Shown: positions 49,907-62,176 of the stretch, piece by piece | Layout of the letters: every line of letters begins with the position of its first letter | Numbering within the stretch: position 1 is the stretch's first letter | Assembly (NCBI GenBank): GCA_036346255.1 | Contig: CM070618.1 | Coordinates: forward strand, 63,402,256 to 63,466,255 | Reading direction: 5' to 3' | DNA: 64,000 nucleotides | From: Ampelocalamus luodianensis | Taxonomy: Eukaryota > Streptophyta > Magnoliopsida > Poales > Poaceae | Translations under genes and position numbers: made by a program | Notes under the pieces: model-generated | What the model saw: only the letters and a program-made list of their open reading frames with translations | Database searches by the model: none | Told to the model about the DNA's origin: nothing

Positions 49907-51800
49907 TCATAGGGAACACATTCTCAAAAAAGTCGCATCATGAGATTCCATCATTACATTTGTAGTAATGTCACTCACCTCTGATTTGACCACCATAAAT
50001 CTATAAGCTGTGCTATTTATAACATACCCTAGGAAGGCACAATCAACAGTCTTAGGACCAAGCTTTCTTTTCTTCAGTAACGTCACATATACTTTTGCAA
50101 GGCATCCCCAAGTTTGAAGAAATGATAAGTTAGGTTTACTCTCCTTCCATCCTTCACAAGGTGTTTCCTCTAGATTATGAGGTAGAACCCTATTGAGGAC
50201 ATGATTAGCTGTAGGGATGGCAATCGGGCGTGGTGAACATGGGTAGTGCTCAGCCATACCCATGCTTGCGAACCAATTTCCTCCCCACAGGCATGCTCGT
50301 CAAGGGCGACGAGCAAAGAACCTTGCCCATGCTTGTCACCCGCGGGTGCCCGATGCCCGCAGGCATGCCCAAGTGCCCGCCAAAACTCATATCATACGAT
50401 AAAGATAAGGGAAGCCAAAAATGTAGTGAATAATATCAGATCAAACATCACACAAATTTGAGTTCACCAGTGCAAGTAACAAATAAACAAGACAGTGCTC
50501 AGGTCTAATACGAGAATTTTGTTCTTTCCCCAACTCCAAGATCCCAAAATCCAAACTCTTTTATCCCCAAATTCCACAAAAACCCTTCAATTTAAACATC
50601 CACACCTAAGCACCAATACACTCCCACTAAAAAATCAATAGTAGCAACTCTGTTCCATAAAAGAAAAAGAAAGCATGATGCTCCAATCCTATAAATTAGA
50701 TGGGTGCTGAACCTCAATGGCATCAACTACTTATCTCGTACGTCGTAGGGAGCCATGTCCATTAGAAGGGGGCGATTTGGCAGCCACTTCGACTAGGGGA
50801 AGGAGCCCCTGGACAGATTTCTTTAGGTCCTCTCCGCGAGGTGCAGGAGGAGGATTGGGATCTGGCATTACAGCGGGGGAGATGCTGAGTTGGGGAACAG
50901 GAGGAGCAAGGGTGGCTGGCCTGGGAGTTTGGGGAGGAGAGAACGAATCTGAGAGGAAGGGGCCAAGTAGGGATCAAGAGCAAAGGGGGAAACGGGTGTG
51001 GCACCGAGTGGGAGGGGTGAGCCGGTGAGGGACTGAGTAACCAATGGCTGGTGTGGACTCAGGAGTGGAGGGATCTAGGTTTTTTTTGGATTGGCCCCAC
51101 TTGTCAACACCATGGGGTAGGTAATCGGGCGAAGCGGGCATGGGTGGGGCTCCCCCATGGCCATGCCCAATTACACATCGAGCAAAGGTTTCCTCATATG
51201 AACATACCCATGGGCAGAAAATGAGGAACATATCCACCTCTATTAGAGTTTTTACCAGCGGTTAATCGGGTTATCGGGCAAGATGTCATCCCTAATTTGC
51301 TGTGAGAACTGCTTCACCCCACCAATAGTTCGATACACCTGAACTTTATAACATGGCATTGACCAAGTCACAAAGAGTTTGGTTTTTCCTTTTGGCTATT
51401 CTATTTGATTGGGGTGAGTATGGTGGAGTAATTCCGTGAATTATTCGACTTTGTTCACAGTATTGAGAGAATTCCTTAGAAACGTGTTCACCACCTTGGT
51501 CTAACCTTAACCGTTTGATTTTATTTTCTAATTGGTTTTCCACTTCGCTTTAAAGATCTTAAAATGTTCTAGTGCTTCATTTTTTGACTTAAGTAAATAA
51601 ATATAGGAATACTTAGTCACATCATCTATGAGAGTAAGAAAATATTGTTTGACACCTTTAGTTTATATTCCATTAATCTCACAAATATCAAAATGTATTA
51701 GCTCAAGAGGTGAAGTGCTCTGCCCTCAACACTATGAAAGGGTTTCCGGGATTGCTTTGCTTGCACACACACTTCACGCTTAAAACCCTTGTCGTAGTTA
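49907..51800 (-). pseudogene. Copia integrase, split by a hAT element
   Basis: Minus strand. ~51800-51550 holds the GAG-pre-integrase end and core start (REVCVQAKQSRKPFHSVEGR). 51543-51346 holds RLRLDQGGEH...YSPQSNRIAKRKN, which includes the second core Asp and the Glu region. The hAT element (50212-51294) interrupts it, and 50203-49907 resumes (NHVLNRV; FLQTWGCLAKVYV; GPKTVDCAFLGY). Several stops are present. Confidence 0.85.
50212..51294. mobile_element. Non-autonomous hAT element
   Basis: Terminal inverted repeats TAGGGATGGCA / TAGGGATGACA (the latter at 51294, reading inward). Target duplications are ATTAGCTG (50204-50211) and ATTTGCTG (51295-51302), 8 bp with one mismatch, as hAT elements make. 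The interior has CCCATG/GGGCATG-rich ends and a GC-rich centre (50717-51028) whose open frame is not recognisable as transposase. It lies inside Copia integrase, so it inserted after the Copia element. Confidence 0.85.
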
Positions 51801-52329
51801 TAACATGGAATTAGACTCATTCTGCTTAACAGCACAATGGCTTCAAAGTTAACATGACATAATCAAGAATGTCAAACATCATGAATTTTATTACAATGGA
51901 AAACATTAAAACTGATTACATTATTGAAGTCAAGAATAGACAAGAGGAACATGCCTTCGCTATTATAGCCTTTGCCCACAAAATTACCAAATTTGGTCAA
52001 CATGACCTTATTGGACTAAGAAACAAGCTTTATTCTTTGCCTACACAACATATACCCACTTAAGAGATTGCAAGTCATTGTGGGCATATACAACACATCT
52101 TTCACGATGAGTGTCTTTCATAAAGTGAGCTTCAAACAAACCTATCCAATCCCACGTACTGTAGTAGCGGCTCTGTTCCCCATCAGGACGGACCCACCAC
52201 ATTCACCCTAAAATGAAGAGAAACATGAACCTGTATCAATTCACCAATCAATAGGTGGACATGCCATAAAGGTCTATGGTATATACCCTTCTGAACTAGA
52301 GCTAACCAGCGCGACATTCCCAAAAACCA

Positions 52330-53078
52330 GGAGAAGGACCCTTGCCCTTATGATTGCGATAATGGATGGCTTTATAACCAAGCACTCCATAAACATAACA
52401 AAAAATTTCCTACCCCTTCTTCATTTTCTTTCCTATGAGCTTGTTCTGGGGTTGTTCCTTGAACTTATGTTTCCCATTACCTCCAGTATTCTTGATCTCC
52501 ACCTGGTGAGCTTGAACTTAAGTCTTTCCTGCACCGTCACTGGCTTTGGCACGCTCTTCGATATTAATAGTAGATGACAGCTCAGTGAAGTCAAACGCTC
52601 CTTTATATGTCTACAAGCAGTCACAAAGTCACACCACGAGGACGACAACTTAGCCAGAATGACATTTACTTGAAATTTTTCTGGTATGATACAATCATAC
52701 TGACTTAAGTCATGTACATGGAGTTATAGTTCATGAAGCTGCTCCATCACCGATTGCCCCTCAACAATATTAAAGTTCAAGTAAGTAGCAATTGTGAAAG
52801 ATTCATTACCATTACTCCCTTCGAAATATTTCTCATTAAGTTCATCCTAGAGTTGCTTAGCATCTTTGAGTTAACATAAACGTCGATCAACCGGTTGGAT
52901 AAGATGGCTAACAAATGAGCTAGGACTGAATTGTTCGCATCCTCCCATCGTGCCATAGCTACAGTTTCTAATGGGAATATTGGAGGATTCAAAATTACTC
53001 AAAATAGTTTGAGGTCTGTTAGCCATAAATTAGTCTTAGCATGCCAACACTTAAAGTTGGCATTGTCAAACACTTTTA
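52330..53078 (-). pseudogene. Copia gag (UBN2-type), decayed
   Basis: Minus strand remnants from 53078: DNANFKCWHAKTNLWLTDLK, MARWEDANNSVLAHLLAILS (52950-52890), SSWCDFVTACRHIKERLTSL (52645-52590) and EVMGNISSRNNPRTSS. These match the usual order of a Copia gag N-terminal domain. The true N-terminus is missing because a rearranged LTR block begins at 53079. Confidence 0.75.
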
Positions 53079-53772
53079 TGAAGGCGGGGTGTCCCGATCT
53101 TTCGATGAGATTGATAAATATCGATTTTGGTGGAGGTGACTCGCGCGATCCGACTACAACCGCACGACGACGCTTGCATCTTAGCAATCGTTGAACCAAC
53201 TCCGAGATGTTATTAACCTTGCTGGAAGTGTGATCAACCTGACCATGAAGGCCTATTCCTGCATGCAATCGAAGAACACACAAGAACAAGATAAAACACA
53301 ATCTAATGTATTGCAAATATTTATGAAATACTGATAAGGTGGGATTCCGAAGGCTGTCTTGACAGGTGGTCGTTCGACACAACTGAAGAACAGAAGTTTG
53401 CTCAATGGCTAAACCTTAACTCAACGAAATCCGAGAAAAACTAGAGGGGTGTGGCCTCCTTATATAGGGGAGAGGGAGCCACACATATCCAAGAGCTAAG
53501 GGGGCGGTACTATTCATGGGTACTGTAAACAGCCCTCTAGTTTAAGCAGTAAACAATAACTAGTCTCAAGAGATGAAAACTCAAAGTTTTATATGGCTTA
53601 TATATACTCTTTTGAAAGTTTTCGACGAGATCTATAACTTTTCAGTTGAGGTGAAGCCCAAATTCCAAAGGGAAGACCGAAAGAAATGGCAAAAACAATA
53701 ACCAAAAACTTGCGACGCGAATTCGGGGACAAAGATGGCCAATTTTGGAGCCCCGAGAGGGCGACTAGTGGC

Positions 53773-54621
53773 TTAGGTGAAAAGGATGCGCCTCGTCATT
53801 AGCTTCGAAACGAGCACAAGAACGTCAAAAACATTAATGTATGCATGGTATATGTTAATGAGCAAAATAAAATTTCTCATATAGCAATTATTGCAACTAG
53901 TTTTGCAAATATAAGTGAAGTATTTATGCAATTCAACTCTCTGAAGTTGTAAACTTGCAGTGGTAGCACACATGGGCAAATCTACAACTTTTGAAATAAA
54001 AAAAAGTTTATCCATATTATCATATTTCAATCGAGCAATAGGAAATCCATCTAGCAAGGGTGAATGGATGTGTAAATTCTTCCATACTTCAATATCATGA
54101 TGCAGATTGTCCATACTAGATGGTGCAATAAGAGATGAGCACATGGGCATTGAATGATCACTAAATTTTATTTTTCTCTCATAATGAACAAGATTCGGCA
54201 CATAGGAATTGTTGTTCAAAACAGCAAGCTTCAATTCATCCATGTAATCACAAGTTATGCATATTCGATAAAGAAGAAATTGATTGTCTACGCCATAGTC
54301 TCCAATCAAATTAAACTTATACCCAGGGGTGTAGGCACTAGACAAGCATTTTGAACATACGATTTCAGAAACTTTCTCCATAGCATGTGATAATTTCATA
54401 GGTGAATCCAACATAATGTAACACAAAGAATCAGCAGGAGAAATTCTAGTCAAAACTTCTTTATGTCTATCCAATTCCACATGATCATTATATGCGATTA
54501 ACTCATCACATGAATCACTCAAAACAGCAGGCAGTTCAATTATTTCATTACATGGTGCAATCAAATCAATGCAGTCTGTATTCTCTACTTGAAATATGTG
54601 CATATCAGAATTGTTTTCCAC
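53773..54621 (-). CDS. ORF2 of the non-autonomous element, unknown function
   Basis: 282 codons, uninterrupted on the minus strand, ATG at 54621-54619. Contains CSKC (Cys pair), a DYMDEL motif and several tyrosine-rich stretches; no protease, RT or integrase motif is visible. The last ~25 codons (VLVLVSKLMTRR...) lie inside the 3' LTR-like repeat, because the same DNA occurs in the 5' copy at ~56345-56310. It is intact while the gag upstream is broken. Function unknown. Confidence 0.55.
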   Translation of the reverse strand: MENNSDMHIFQVENTDCIDLIAPCNEIIELPAVLSDSCDELIAYNDHVELDRHKEVLTRISPADSLCYIMLDSPMKLSHAMEKVSEIVCSKCLSSAYTPGYKFNLIGDYGVDNQFLLYRICITCDYMDELKLAVLNNNSYVPNLVHYERKIKFSDHSMPMCSSLIAPSSMDNLHHDIEVWKNLHIHSPLLDGFPIARLKYDNMDKLFFISKVVDLPMCATTASLQLQRVELHKYFTYICKTSCNNCYMRNFILLINIYHAYINVFDVLVLVSKLMTRRILFT

Positions 54622-54627
54622 TAATTT

Positions 54628-55530
54628 TTACTCTAAAATAGCATGAACAGTGGACAAATGTAGTTCTTTACAAGCATACTCACCTTGAGTGATGATAGCA
54701 CCATGATCTTTACCTTTTTGGCTCTCCTCAGATGATGTAGGTGCATCCATCTCCTCATCTTCCTTCTCAACCAATGGAGTCGATGGTTCAATCAGCTCAT
54801 TCTCCTCTTTGGTATGGTCCTCAACTTCTTGCAAATTGTTAGTCACAGAAAAAGACACAAACAAAGGTTTGTCCTCATGTTCCTTATCATCAAGCATTCT
54901 CAATTTCTTCTCAATCTGACGTTCAACCTTACAAGCAAGTATAAACAAATGAGGAAGGGAATTATATTCTTTGTGAACAAGAATGTTCTAAATTTCTTGA
55001 TTAAGCCCACTTAAGAATCTATTCTCTGTAGCTTCAGCATGTTCCTCTAAGCCACAATGCAATAAATGAGTTTTCAATTCATGATAGTATTTTCTTACAG
55101 TTCTACTACATTGTTTTAAACATTGTAATCTAGCTAACAAATAATTAGCATGATATTTAGGAACAAATTCATCTCTCAAAAGTTTCTTTAATGCATGCTA
55201 AGTTTGAGGCACTCTTCCATGTCTACATAAATGCTTCCACCAAAGTATTGCATCTTCAACAAAAACACTAGTGGCAGCTTTAATCTTTTGCCTATCAGAC
55301 AAATCATAATATTCAAATTCTTTGTCTAAAGCTATCTCCCAGTCAATATAGGCATCAGGATCAAATTTACCAACAAAAGAAGGTACAGTGAGTTTAGTTT
55401 TACCAGACGTACTATCACGTTCATGTACCTCCTGTGGTGGATAATCACATCTCAAGCGTGCATCTTCTCGTTCAATGGCTCGAAGAAGACGTGGATCTAT
55501 CTTTTAATCATCCCGTGAACCTGCCATAGT
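54628..55530 (-). pseudogene. Retrotransposon gag of the non-autonomous element, broken
   Basis: Starts MAGSRDD at 55530, then a stop. Continues as the retrotrans_gag domain (VPSFVGKFDPDAYIDWEIAL; ATSVFVEDAILWWKHL; 55455-55198), then YHELKTHLLHCGLEEHAEAT and FLSGLN (55179-54988), and an acidic C-terminal part (54948-54628; EEEN and EEDEEMD-like runs). At least three frame breaks. Confidence 0.75.
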
Positions 55531-57033
55531 TAGTAGAAAACAAGGGAACAAATCGCAGTGTATATGTCCCTATGAACTACTAGGTTCTGGAGTTTTCAAC
55601 AGTCGCTCACACTCAAGCTTTTACCAAGTTCTTACAAGCTCTTACCAATGTAGCAAGGAAGTGGTACAACCAGTGGCTGGTTCGTGATACTCTATGTGAA
55701 TAGTCCAACGATTGCGAGGAACGACACCTGCTGAGTTAGTAGGAAGTGGAGCTTGGAAGGCTTCAATATGGTAGCAAGGATTAGCAACAATCAAATCAGT
55801 AATGCTAGTTGAAAAATTATTCAAAGTACTAGTCAATGTTGCTGATCCTAGCCTAATCAAAGCAAACTAATCAAAGCCCGATGCAGAGAAGTGTATGCAC
55901 GCACACGCAACGATCAATATGACTTGATGCAAGCAAAGGAGAACCTCACAAGAAGTGCTAGGAGAGACGCTAGCCAACTACTCAAACTTCTGTAAGGGGC
56001 ACAAGGTTGTTCGCACGACGTAGAGCACAAAAGACAGCAATATCGGTGCAATGCAAACAACCCTATAGATTGAGCAGAAACAATAGCTAGTCTCAAATGA
56101 TGAAAAATCAATGTTTTATATTGCTTATATATGCTTGTTTGAAAGGTTTCGACGAGATCTACAACTTTGCAGTTGAGGCGAACTCCAAATTCTGAAATAA
56201 AGATCGAAGGAAACGGCAAAAACAGAAACAAAAAATTTACGACGCGAATTCGGGGCTGAAGATGGCCGATTTTGGGGCACCTAGAGGGCGACTAGTGGCC
56301 TACATGCAAAAGATGCGCCTCATCATTAGCTTCGAAACGAGCACAAGAATGTCAAAAATGAACATCGTATGCAAAAGTTATGCCCGTTTTACTGAATGTG
56401 TTTCGGATACGGAATCCTACTCGGACTCGAAACCGTCTCGGGTTTAAATTTAAAACTGTTATATCTTTCAAACCCGTGGGCCAAACTTGCTGAAATTTTT
56501 GTGGAACCAATTTTCATGCACTTTCTTTCTCTTTTTTTCCTACCGCGGCTTTTGTTCTATGCGGCCGCCTCTTTCCCCTTCTAATATTTGGTCGGCCCTA
56601 AGATTTGCCGTAAGTCGCAAATAACATCAATTCTCCCAAAAGATCACAGCAGCCCTCTTTTTTTTTCAGATGAATAACAGTACAAATTTTCTATTTTTTG
56701 GTGTGAATTAAAAGAGTTCTAACCCACGAATTTTCTGTTTTAGATGCAAAAACTAATAACCCTAAAAGAACGATCAAGCAACGCGAAGGAAAACACGAGA
56801 AGCAATCTAGACAACGATCAACTAGACAATAACTAGAACTAAAGATCAACAAATAGACACGACAATGCAACCAATGATTCAACAAGCAAAATACTGAAAA
56901 GAAAATTGCAATGGCTCAAAGGGGTTCGGTATGGATGATCGATGCAATAATTTTTTTGGGCAATTTTCTGGACTTTAGGTATGAAAAATGAATCTACTAC
57001 TAGAAAACTAGAAACTCTCACCGATCAACTGTA

Positions 57034-57045
57034 GCTCTGATACCA
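57034..57045 (-). promoter_or_regulatory. Primer binding site (first copy)
   Basis: Minus strand TGGTATCAGAGC, a perfect match to the usual initiator-Met tRNA primer site; it follows ...CCTCCATCA, the LTR end. The second copy is at 58687-58698. Confidence 0.75.
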
Positions 57046-58686
57046 CCTGATGGAGGCGGGGTGATGAGGACATGACCCCTATAGATACAATCAAATTTGC
57101 TATGCTTGCTGTTTCAAATATAAGATCTCGTACACTTCACTTAAATTATCAGGTGAGCTCGTTTTTAGGAGTGTATTTATATTATATGAACTATATGATG
57201 CTAGCTAATGATTAAAATGTATATTTGTGCAGCACCACATCACTTTGTATCCAAGCCAAGCAAGAGTTCAAATTGGACACGTTCTGGAATCCAGTTCGGC
57301 CTCCGGAGACAGCCCTAACTTCAAACTGGCATAACTTTCGCATACAAACTCCGTTTGAGGTCCACGAGTACTTGATTGAAAGCTTATCTCGTCCTCTTTC
57401 AAACGAATCCAGCCTCACCTCCAAATTCCTTTTGTGCACACTGCAATCATCGAAAGAAGGTGCTGTGTCACCTGTTTGGGCCAAATTGGGCCTTGTAACC
57501 TATTTGGGCCGGCCACCTCCTTGGGCCACACTATTCATGGCCGTACTGTTCATGTGAACAGTACCCATGAATAGTACTACCCCCTTAGCTTTTAGATATG
57601 TGCGGCTCCCCCTCCCCTATATAAGGAGGTCGCACCCCTCTAGTTTTCTTGGATTTCGTTGAGTTTAGGTTTAGCCATTGTGTAAACTTTTGTTCTTTAG
57701 TTGTGTCGGACGACCACCTGTCAAGACAACTTTCGGAATCCCAACTTATCAATATTTCAATCCATATTTGTAATTTTAGATTGCTTTATCTTGTTCTTGT
57801 ATGCTTCTTCGGTGTATGCAGGAATCGACCTTCGTGGTTAGGTCATTCGGGTATTCATGCACAGTTGATAACGACTTATCAATCAGTTCAGCGATTGCGT
57901 GGTTTCAAGCCTTGCATGTTCGTAGCCAGGATCGTCAGAGTTGAGCGACGCCTACCGAACTTATCGTTCTCATCGAAAGATCGGGCCAACAAAACAAGGA
58001 CCTTCAGGTTCATCACGGGGTGTCCTGATCTTTCGATGAGATTGATAAATATCGATTTTAGTGGAGGTGACTCTCGTGATCCGACTACAACCGTACGACG
58101 ACGCTTGCGTCTTAGCAATCGTTGAACCAACTCCGAGATGTTATTGACCTTGCTGGAAGCGCGATCTACCTGACCACGAAGGCCTATTCCTGCATGCAAT
58201 CGAAGAACACATAAGAACAAGATAAAATACAATCTAATGTATTGCAAATATTTATGAAATACTGATAAGGTGGGATTCCAAATTCTCCCAAAAGATCACA
58301 GCAGCCCTCTTTTTTTTTTCAGATGAATAACAGTACAAATTTTCTATTTTTTGGTGTGAATTAAAAGAGTTCTAACCCACGAATTTTCTGTTTTAGATGC
58401 AAAAACTAATAACCCTAAAAGAACGATCAAGCAACGCGAAGGAAAACACGAGAAGCAATCTAGACAACGATCAACTAGACAATAACTAGAACTAAAGATC
58501 AACAAATAGACACGACAATGCAACCAATGATTCAACAAGCAAAATACTGAAAAGAAAATTGCAATGGCTCAAAGGGGTTCGGTACGGATGATCGATGCAA
58601 TAATTTTTTTGGGCAATTTTCTGGACTTTAGGTATGAAAAATGAATCTACTACTAGAAAACTAGAAACTCTCACCGATCAACTGTA

Positions 58687-58698
58687 GCTCTGATACCA
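58687..58698 (-). promoter_or_regulatory. Primer binding site (second copy)
   Basis: Same TGGTATCAGAGC in the second tandem unit. Confidence 0.75.
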
Positions 58699-60678
58699 CC
58701 TGATGGAGGCGGGGTGATGAGGACATGACCCCTATAGATACAATCAAATTTGCTATGCTTGCTGTTTCAAATATAAGATCTCGTACACTTCACTTAAATT
58801 ATCAGGTGAGCTCGTTTTTAGGAGTGTATTTATATTATATGAACTATATGATGCTAGCTAATGATTAAAATGTATATTTGTGCAGCACCACATCACTTTG
58901 TATCCAAGCCAAGCAAGAGTTCAAATTGGACACGTTCTGGAATCCAGTTCGGCCTCCGGAGACAGCCCTAACTTCAAACTGGCATAACTTTCGCATACAA
59001 ACTCCGTTTGAGGTCCACGAGTACTTGATTGAAAGCTTATCTCGTCCTCTTTCAAACGAATCCAGCCTCACCTCCAAATTCCTTTTGTGCACACTGCAAT
59101 CATCGAAAGAAGGTGCTGTGTCACTGTTTAGCCAAATTGGGCCTTGTAACCTATTTGGGCCGGCCACCTCCTTGGGCCACACTATTCATGGCCGTACTGT
59201 TCATGTGAACAGTACCCATGAATAGTACTACCCCCTTAGCTTTTAGATATGTGCGGCTCCCCCTCCCCTATATAAGGAGGTCGCACCCCTCTAGTTTTCT
59301 TGGATTTCGTTGAGTTTAGGTTTAGCCATTGTGTAAACTTTTGTTCTTTAGTTGTGTCGGACGACCACCTGTCAAGACAACTTTCGGAATCCCAACTTAT
59401 CAATATTTCAATCCATATTTGTAATTTTAGATTGCTTTATCTTGTTCTTGTATGCTTCTTCGGTGTATGCAGGAATCGACCTTCGTGGTTAGGTCATTCG
59501 GGTATTCATGCACAGTTGATAACGACTTATCAATCAGTTCAGCGATTGCGTGGTTTCGAGCCTTGCATGTTCGTAGCCAGGATCGTCAGAGTTGAGCGAC
59601 GCCTACCGAACTTATCGTTCTCATCGAAAGATCGGGCCAACAAAACAAGGACCTTCAGGTTCATCACGGGGTGTCCTGATCTTTCGATGAGATTGATAAA
59701 TATCGATTTTAGTGGAGGTGACTCTCGCGATCCGACTACAACCGTACGACGACGCTTGCGTCTTAGCAATCGTTGAACCAACTCCGAGATGTTATTGACC
59801 TTGCTGGAAGCGCGATCTACCTGACCACGAAGGCCTATTCCTGCATGCAATCGAAGAACACATAAGAACAAGATAAAATACAATCTAATGTATTGCAAAT
59901 ATTTATGAAATACTGATAAGGTGGGATTCCAAAGGCTGTCTTAACAGGTGGTCGTCCGACACAACTGAAGAACAGAAGTTTGCACAATGGCTAAACCTTA
60001 ACTCAACAAAATCTGAGAAAAACTAGAGGGGTGTGGCCTCCTTATATAGGGGAGAAGGAGCCACACATATCCAAGAGCTAAGGGGGTGGTACTATTTATG
60101 GGTACTATTCATATGAACAGTATGGCCATGAATAGTGCACCCCAAAAGGGGTGGCCAAGGAGGTGGCTGGCTCAAATAGGTTACAAGGCCCAATTTGGCC
60201 TAAACAGGTGATGCGGCACCTTCTTTTGATGATTGCGATGTGCACAGAAGGAATTTGAAGGTGTGGCTGGATTTATTGGAAAGAGGATGAGATAAGTTTT
60301 CAATCAAGTACTCGTAGATCTCAAACAGAGTCTATATGTGAAAGGTATGCTCGTTTGAAGCCAGAGCTGTCTCCGAAGGCTGAACTGGATTCCAGAACGT
60401 GTCCAACCTAAACTTTGCTTGGCTTGGACACAAAGTGACGTGGTGCTGCACAAATATACATTTTTATCATTAGGTAGCATCATATAGTTCATATAATATA
60501 AAGACACTCCTAAAAATAAGCTTACCTGATAATTTAAGTGAAGTGTACAAGCTCTTGTATTTGGAATAGCAAGAATAGCAAATTTAGTTATATCTATAGG
60601 GGTCATGTCCTCATCACACTTCTAGCTTAACGATGTTAGAAGAGGAAGGATTTTCTTCAAAAAATAGGTTTTCTGGAT

Positions 60679-62171
60679 TGTTGACATAAATGTGTTTTAG
60701 CAGATAATTCAGATTAATTCAATATTTAATTATGAATAGAAAAGCATAATTCTAGTACCAACAACATGACATGAGCATCAAATAAATGAGTATTAACTGA
60801 TGCAAACTACTCAAGTCTTCTATACAAGAATTCATGCAATAGGTAATTAATCAATGAAAAAAATCAATTTGCATAATGCTGATATTGAAGTTTGTTTAAT
60901 TTTGCTCTCAGATGTCGGGCTGCACAAGCACGAAGTATGGCCTACTCGCCACTTATGACCTAGTCTAATCACATATTATGAGTGAAAATTTCTTTGAAAT
61001 ATGCTAGGTTTTGAACTCTGCTACTTACCATTACTATTTACAACTAGCAATTTAATACCACAAGATTAATTGCTCTAACAGAAGTAATTCAACAACATAC
61101 TATAAATAACATGATGATACAAGATAATGACAACAATTAGCTCAAAGCCTAGCTTATGACTCTAAATTGGCACACTAATCTCACTATGGCCAACAATCCT
61201 CACTGAGCAATCCAGAAGCCCACAATCTATCATGCAAAGTCACTCGATACTAGTGATACTTCAAATAAAGAGAGATAGTTACAAAATTACTAATACGACA
61301 CACTAAGCACAATAGGATACACAAGAATTTGAAGAAAGCTCACAACACTAATGGCACTCAAAGCCACCAAGAAGTTAAGACAAGGCGCGTCGGCGATGCT
61401 ATCCCAGAAAACCTATCTCCACAACTATGTCGCGGCGTAATTAGCGTGGTCCTCGGAGATACAATGTCCTTTTCCAACAATTAGGGACACACCAGATCAT
61501 GGAGTTAAAGTTCAGAAAGTGCCGCACAAGATGACAGATCACATATCACAATTGCGCACAAGCCAAGTGCACAAACTGAGCAACCGAACATCAATCTCAC
61601 AGTCAAGCACCACAGCAACCACAAGAACAACCGAGCATGCTCAAGCCTCACCAACTGATGAGCTCTAGAGTCTCGGTTAAAAAAACAACCAATCCATCAC
61701 TGTCTCCCGCCTCCACAATACTACCACCACCAAGAACTGAGCCACTAGCTGAGTTCTCCCCGAGGAGAAAGCAAGTGAGCCTGCCAGTCGCTACTGGAGG
61801 AAGCCAAGTAACCGTCGCCGCCAGGAGGTCGGCAACGATGGAGCCAAGAGCAGGGTTCGCCCGAGATTGAAAATTCAAGTGAAAAAGGTAGTGAGGATGA
61901 CTTGGAAAGCGGGGGTGGAAGCTCTCAGATCTTGCCTGTTTTCTGCCAAGGAGGAGGGTGTCGGGATTAAGTAGGAGGGGAGCCATGGCTGCGCTGCCAA
62001 ACGTCTTGTTCTCTCCCTCTTTCTCTCCGTTGGGATGACATCGAAGAAAAAAAAATCCCCTTTCTTCTCTTAACCGAGCGGTGATGACTATCTTATCCTT
62101 TCCTTCTCTCAATGACAGGTGGGTCCCATGGTTTGATTGGGAAATTCCCCAAAAGCCCATGGCTTGCAACA
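60679..62171 (-). repeat. Copia 5' LTR (1,493 bp)
   Basis: Minus strand begins TGTTGCAAGCCATGGG (62171) and ends CATTTATGTCAACA (60679). Only ~60 bp of leader (60678-60619) remains before the rearranged LTR block. It serves as the empty-site reference for the Harbinger element and LTR G. It lacks a recognisable Met-tRNA primer site after its end. Confidence 0.8.
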
Positions 62172-62176
62172 ATTGG

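Larger units (their letters stand above)
53523..56626 (-). mobile_element. Non-autonomous Gypsy-like element with gag and an unknown ORF
   Basis: Similar LTR-like segments flank it: 53523-~53830 and ~55890-56626 share the GTTTCGAAGCTAATGA...GCGCATC and GCGAATTCGGG blocks. Minus strand order is 5' LTR, gag (~55530-54628), ORF2 (54621-53773), truncated 3' LTR. No pol domain, so it would need enzymes from elsewhere. The 3' LTR breaks at about 53523 at the junction with another LTR fragment. Confidence 0.6.
56629..59932. repeat. Two-copy tandem repeat, ~1,652-bp unit
   Basis: Units 56629-58280 and 58281-59932 are nearly identical; I noticed only a handful of differences, such as GGTATGG/GGTACGG and TTCAAGCC/TTCGAGCC. 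Each contains leader, PBS and LTR sequence. Confidence 0.85.
53079..60618 (-). mobile_element. Rearranged block of LTR fragments inserted in the Copia leader
   Basis: On the minus strand the block starts TGTGATGAGGACATGACC (60618) and ends ...CACCCCGCCTTCA (53079). It holds one LTR family (TATA-like TATATAAGG near 57618, 59271 and 60041) in both orientations, two PBS sites and an inner gag-only element. A tandem duplication (56629-58280 and 58281-59932) and an inverted pair (~57060-57850 versus ~59815-60618) shape it. Borders with the Copia element are clear; a target duplication is not. Confidence 0.6.
28105..62171 (-). mobile_element. Ty1/Copia element framing nest 2
   Basis: The minus-strand Copia pol and gag remnants (48388-53078) lie between two related LTRs. 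The 5' LTR is 60679-62171. The 3' LTR is broken into 28105-30092, ~44401-44469 and 47638-47709. Both outer ends have TGTTGACATAAATG on the plus strand at the low-coordinate side. The outer flanks ATAGG (28100-28104) and ATTGG (62172-62176) look like a target duplication with one mismatch. At least six later insertions expanded it to 34 kb. The LTR pairing and nesting are read from sequence; that both LTRs belong to one insertion is inferred. Confidence 0.7.

Noticed and set aside
50717..51028. Open frame in the hAT element as a gene
   Set aside because: Gly/Arg-rich, no domain, and bounded by the hAT ends; could be captured sequence but is not supported as coding.
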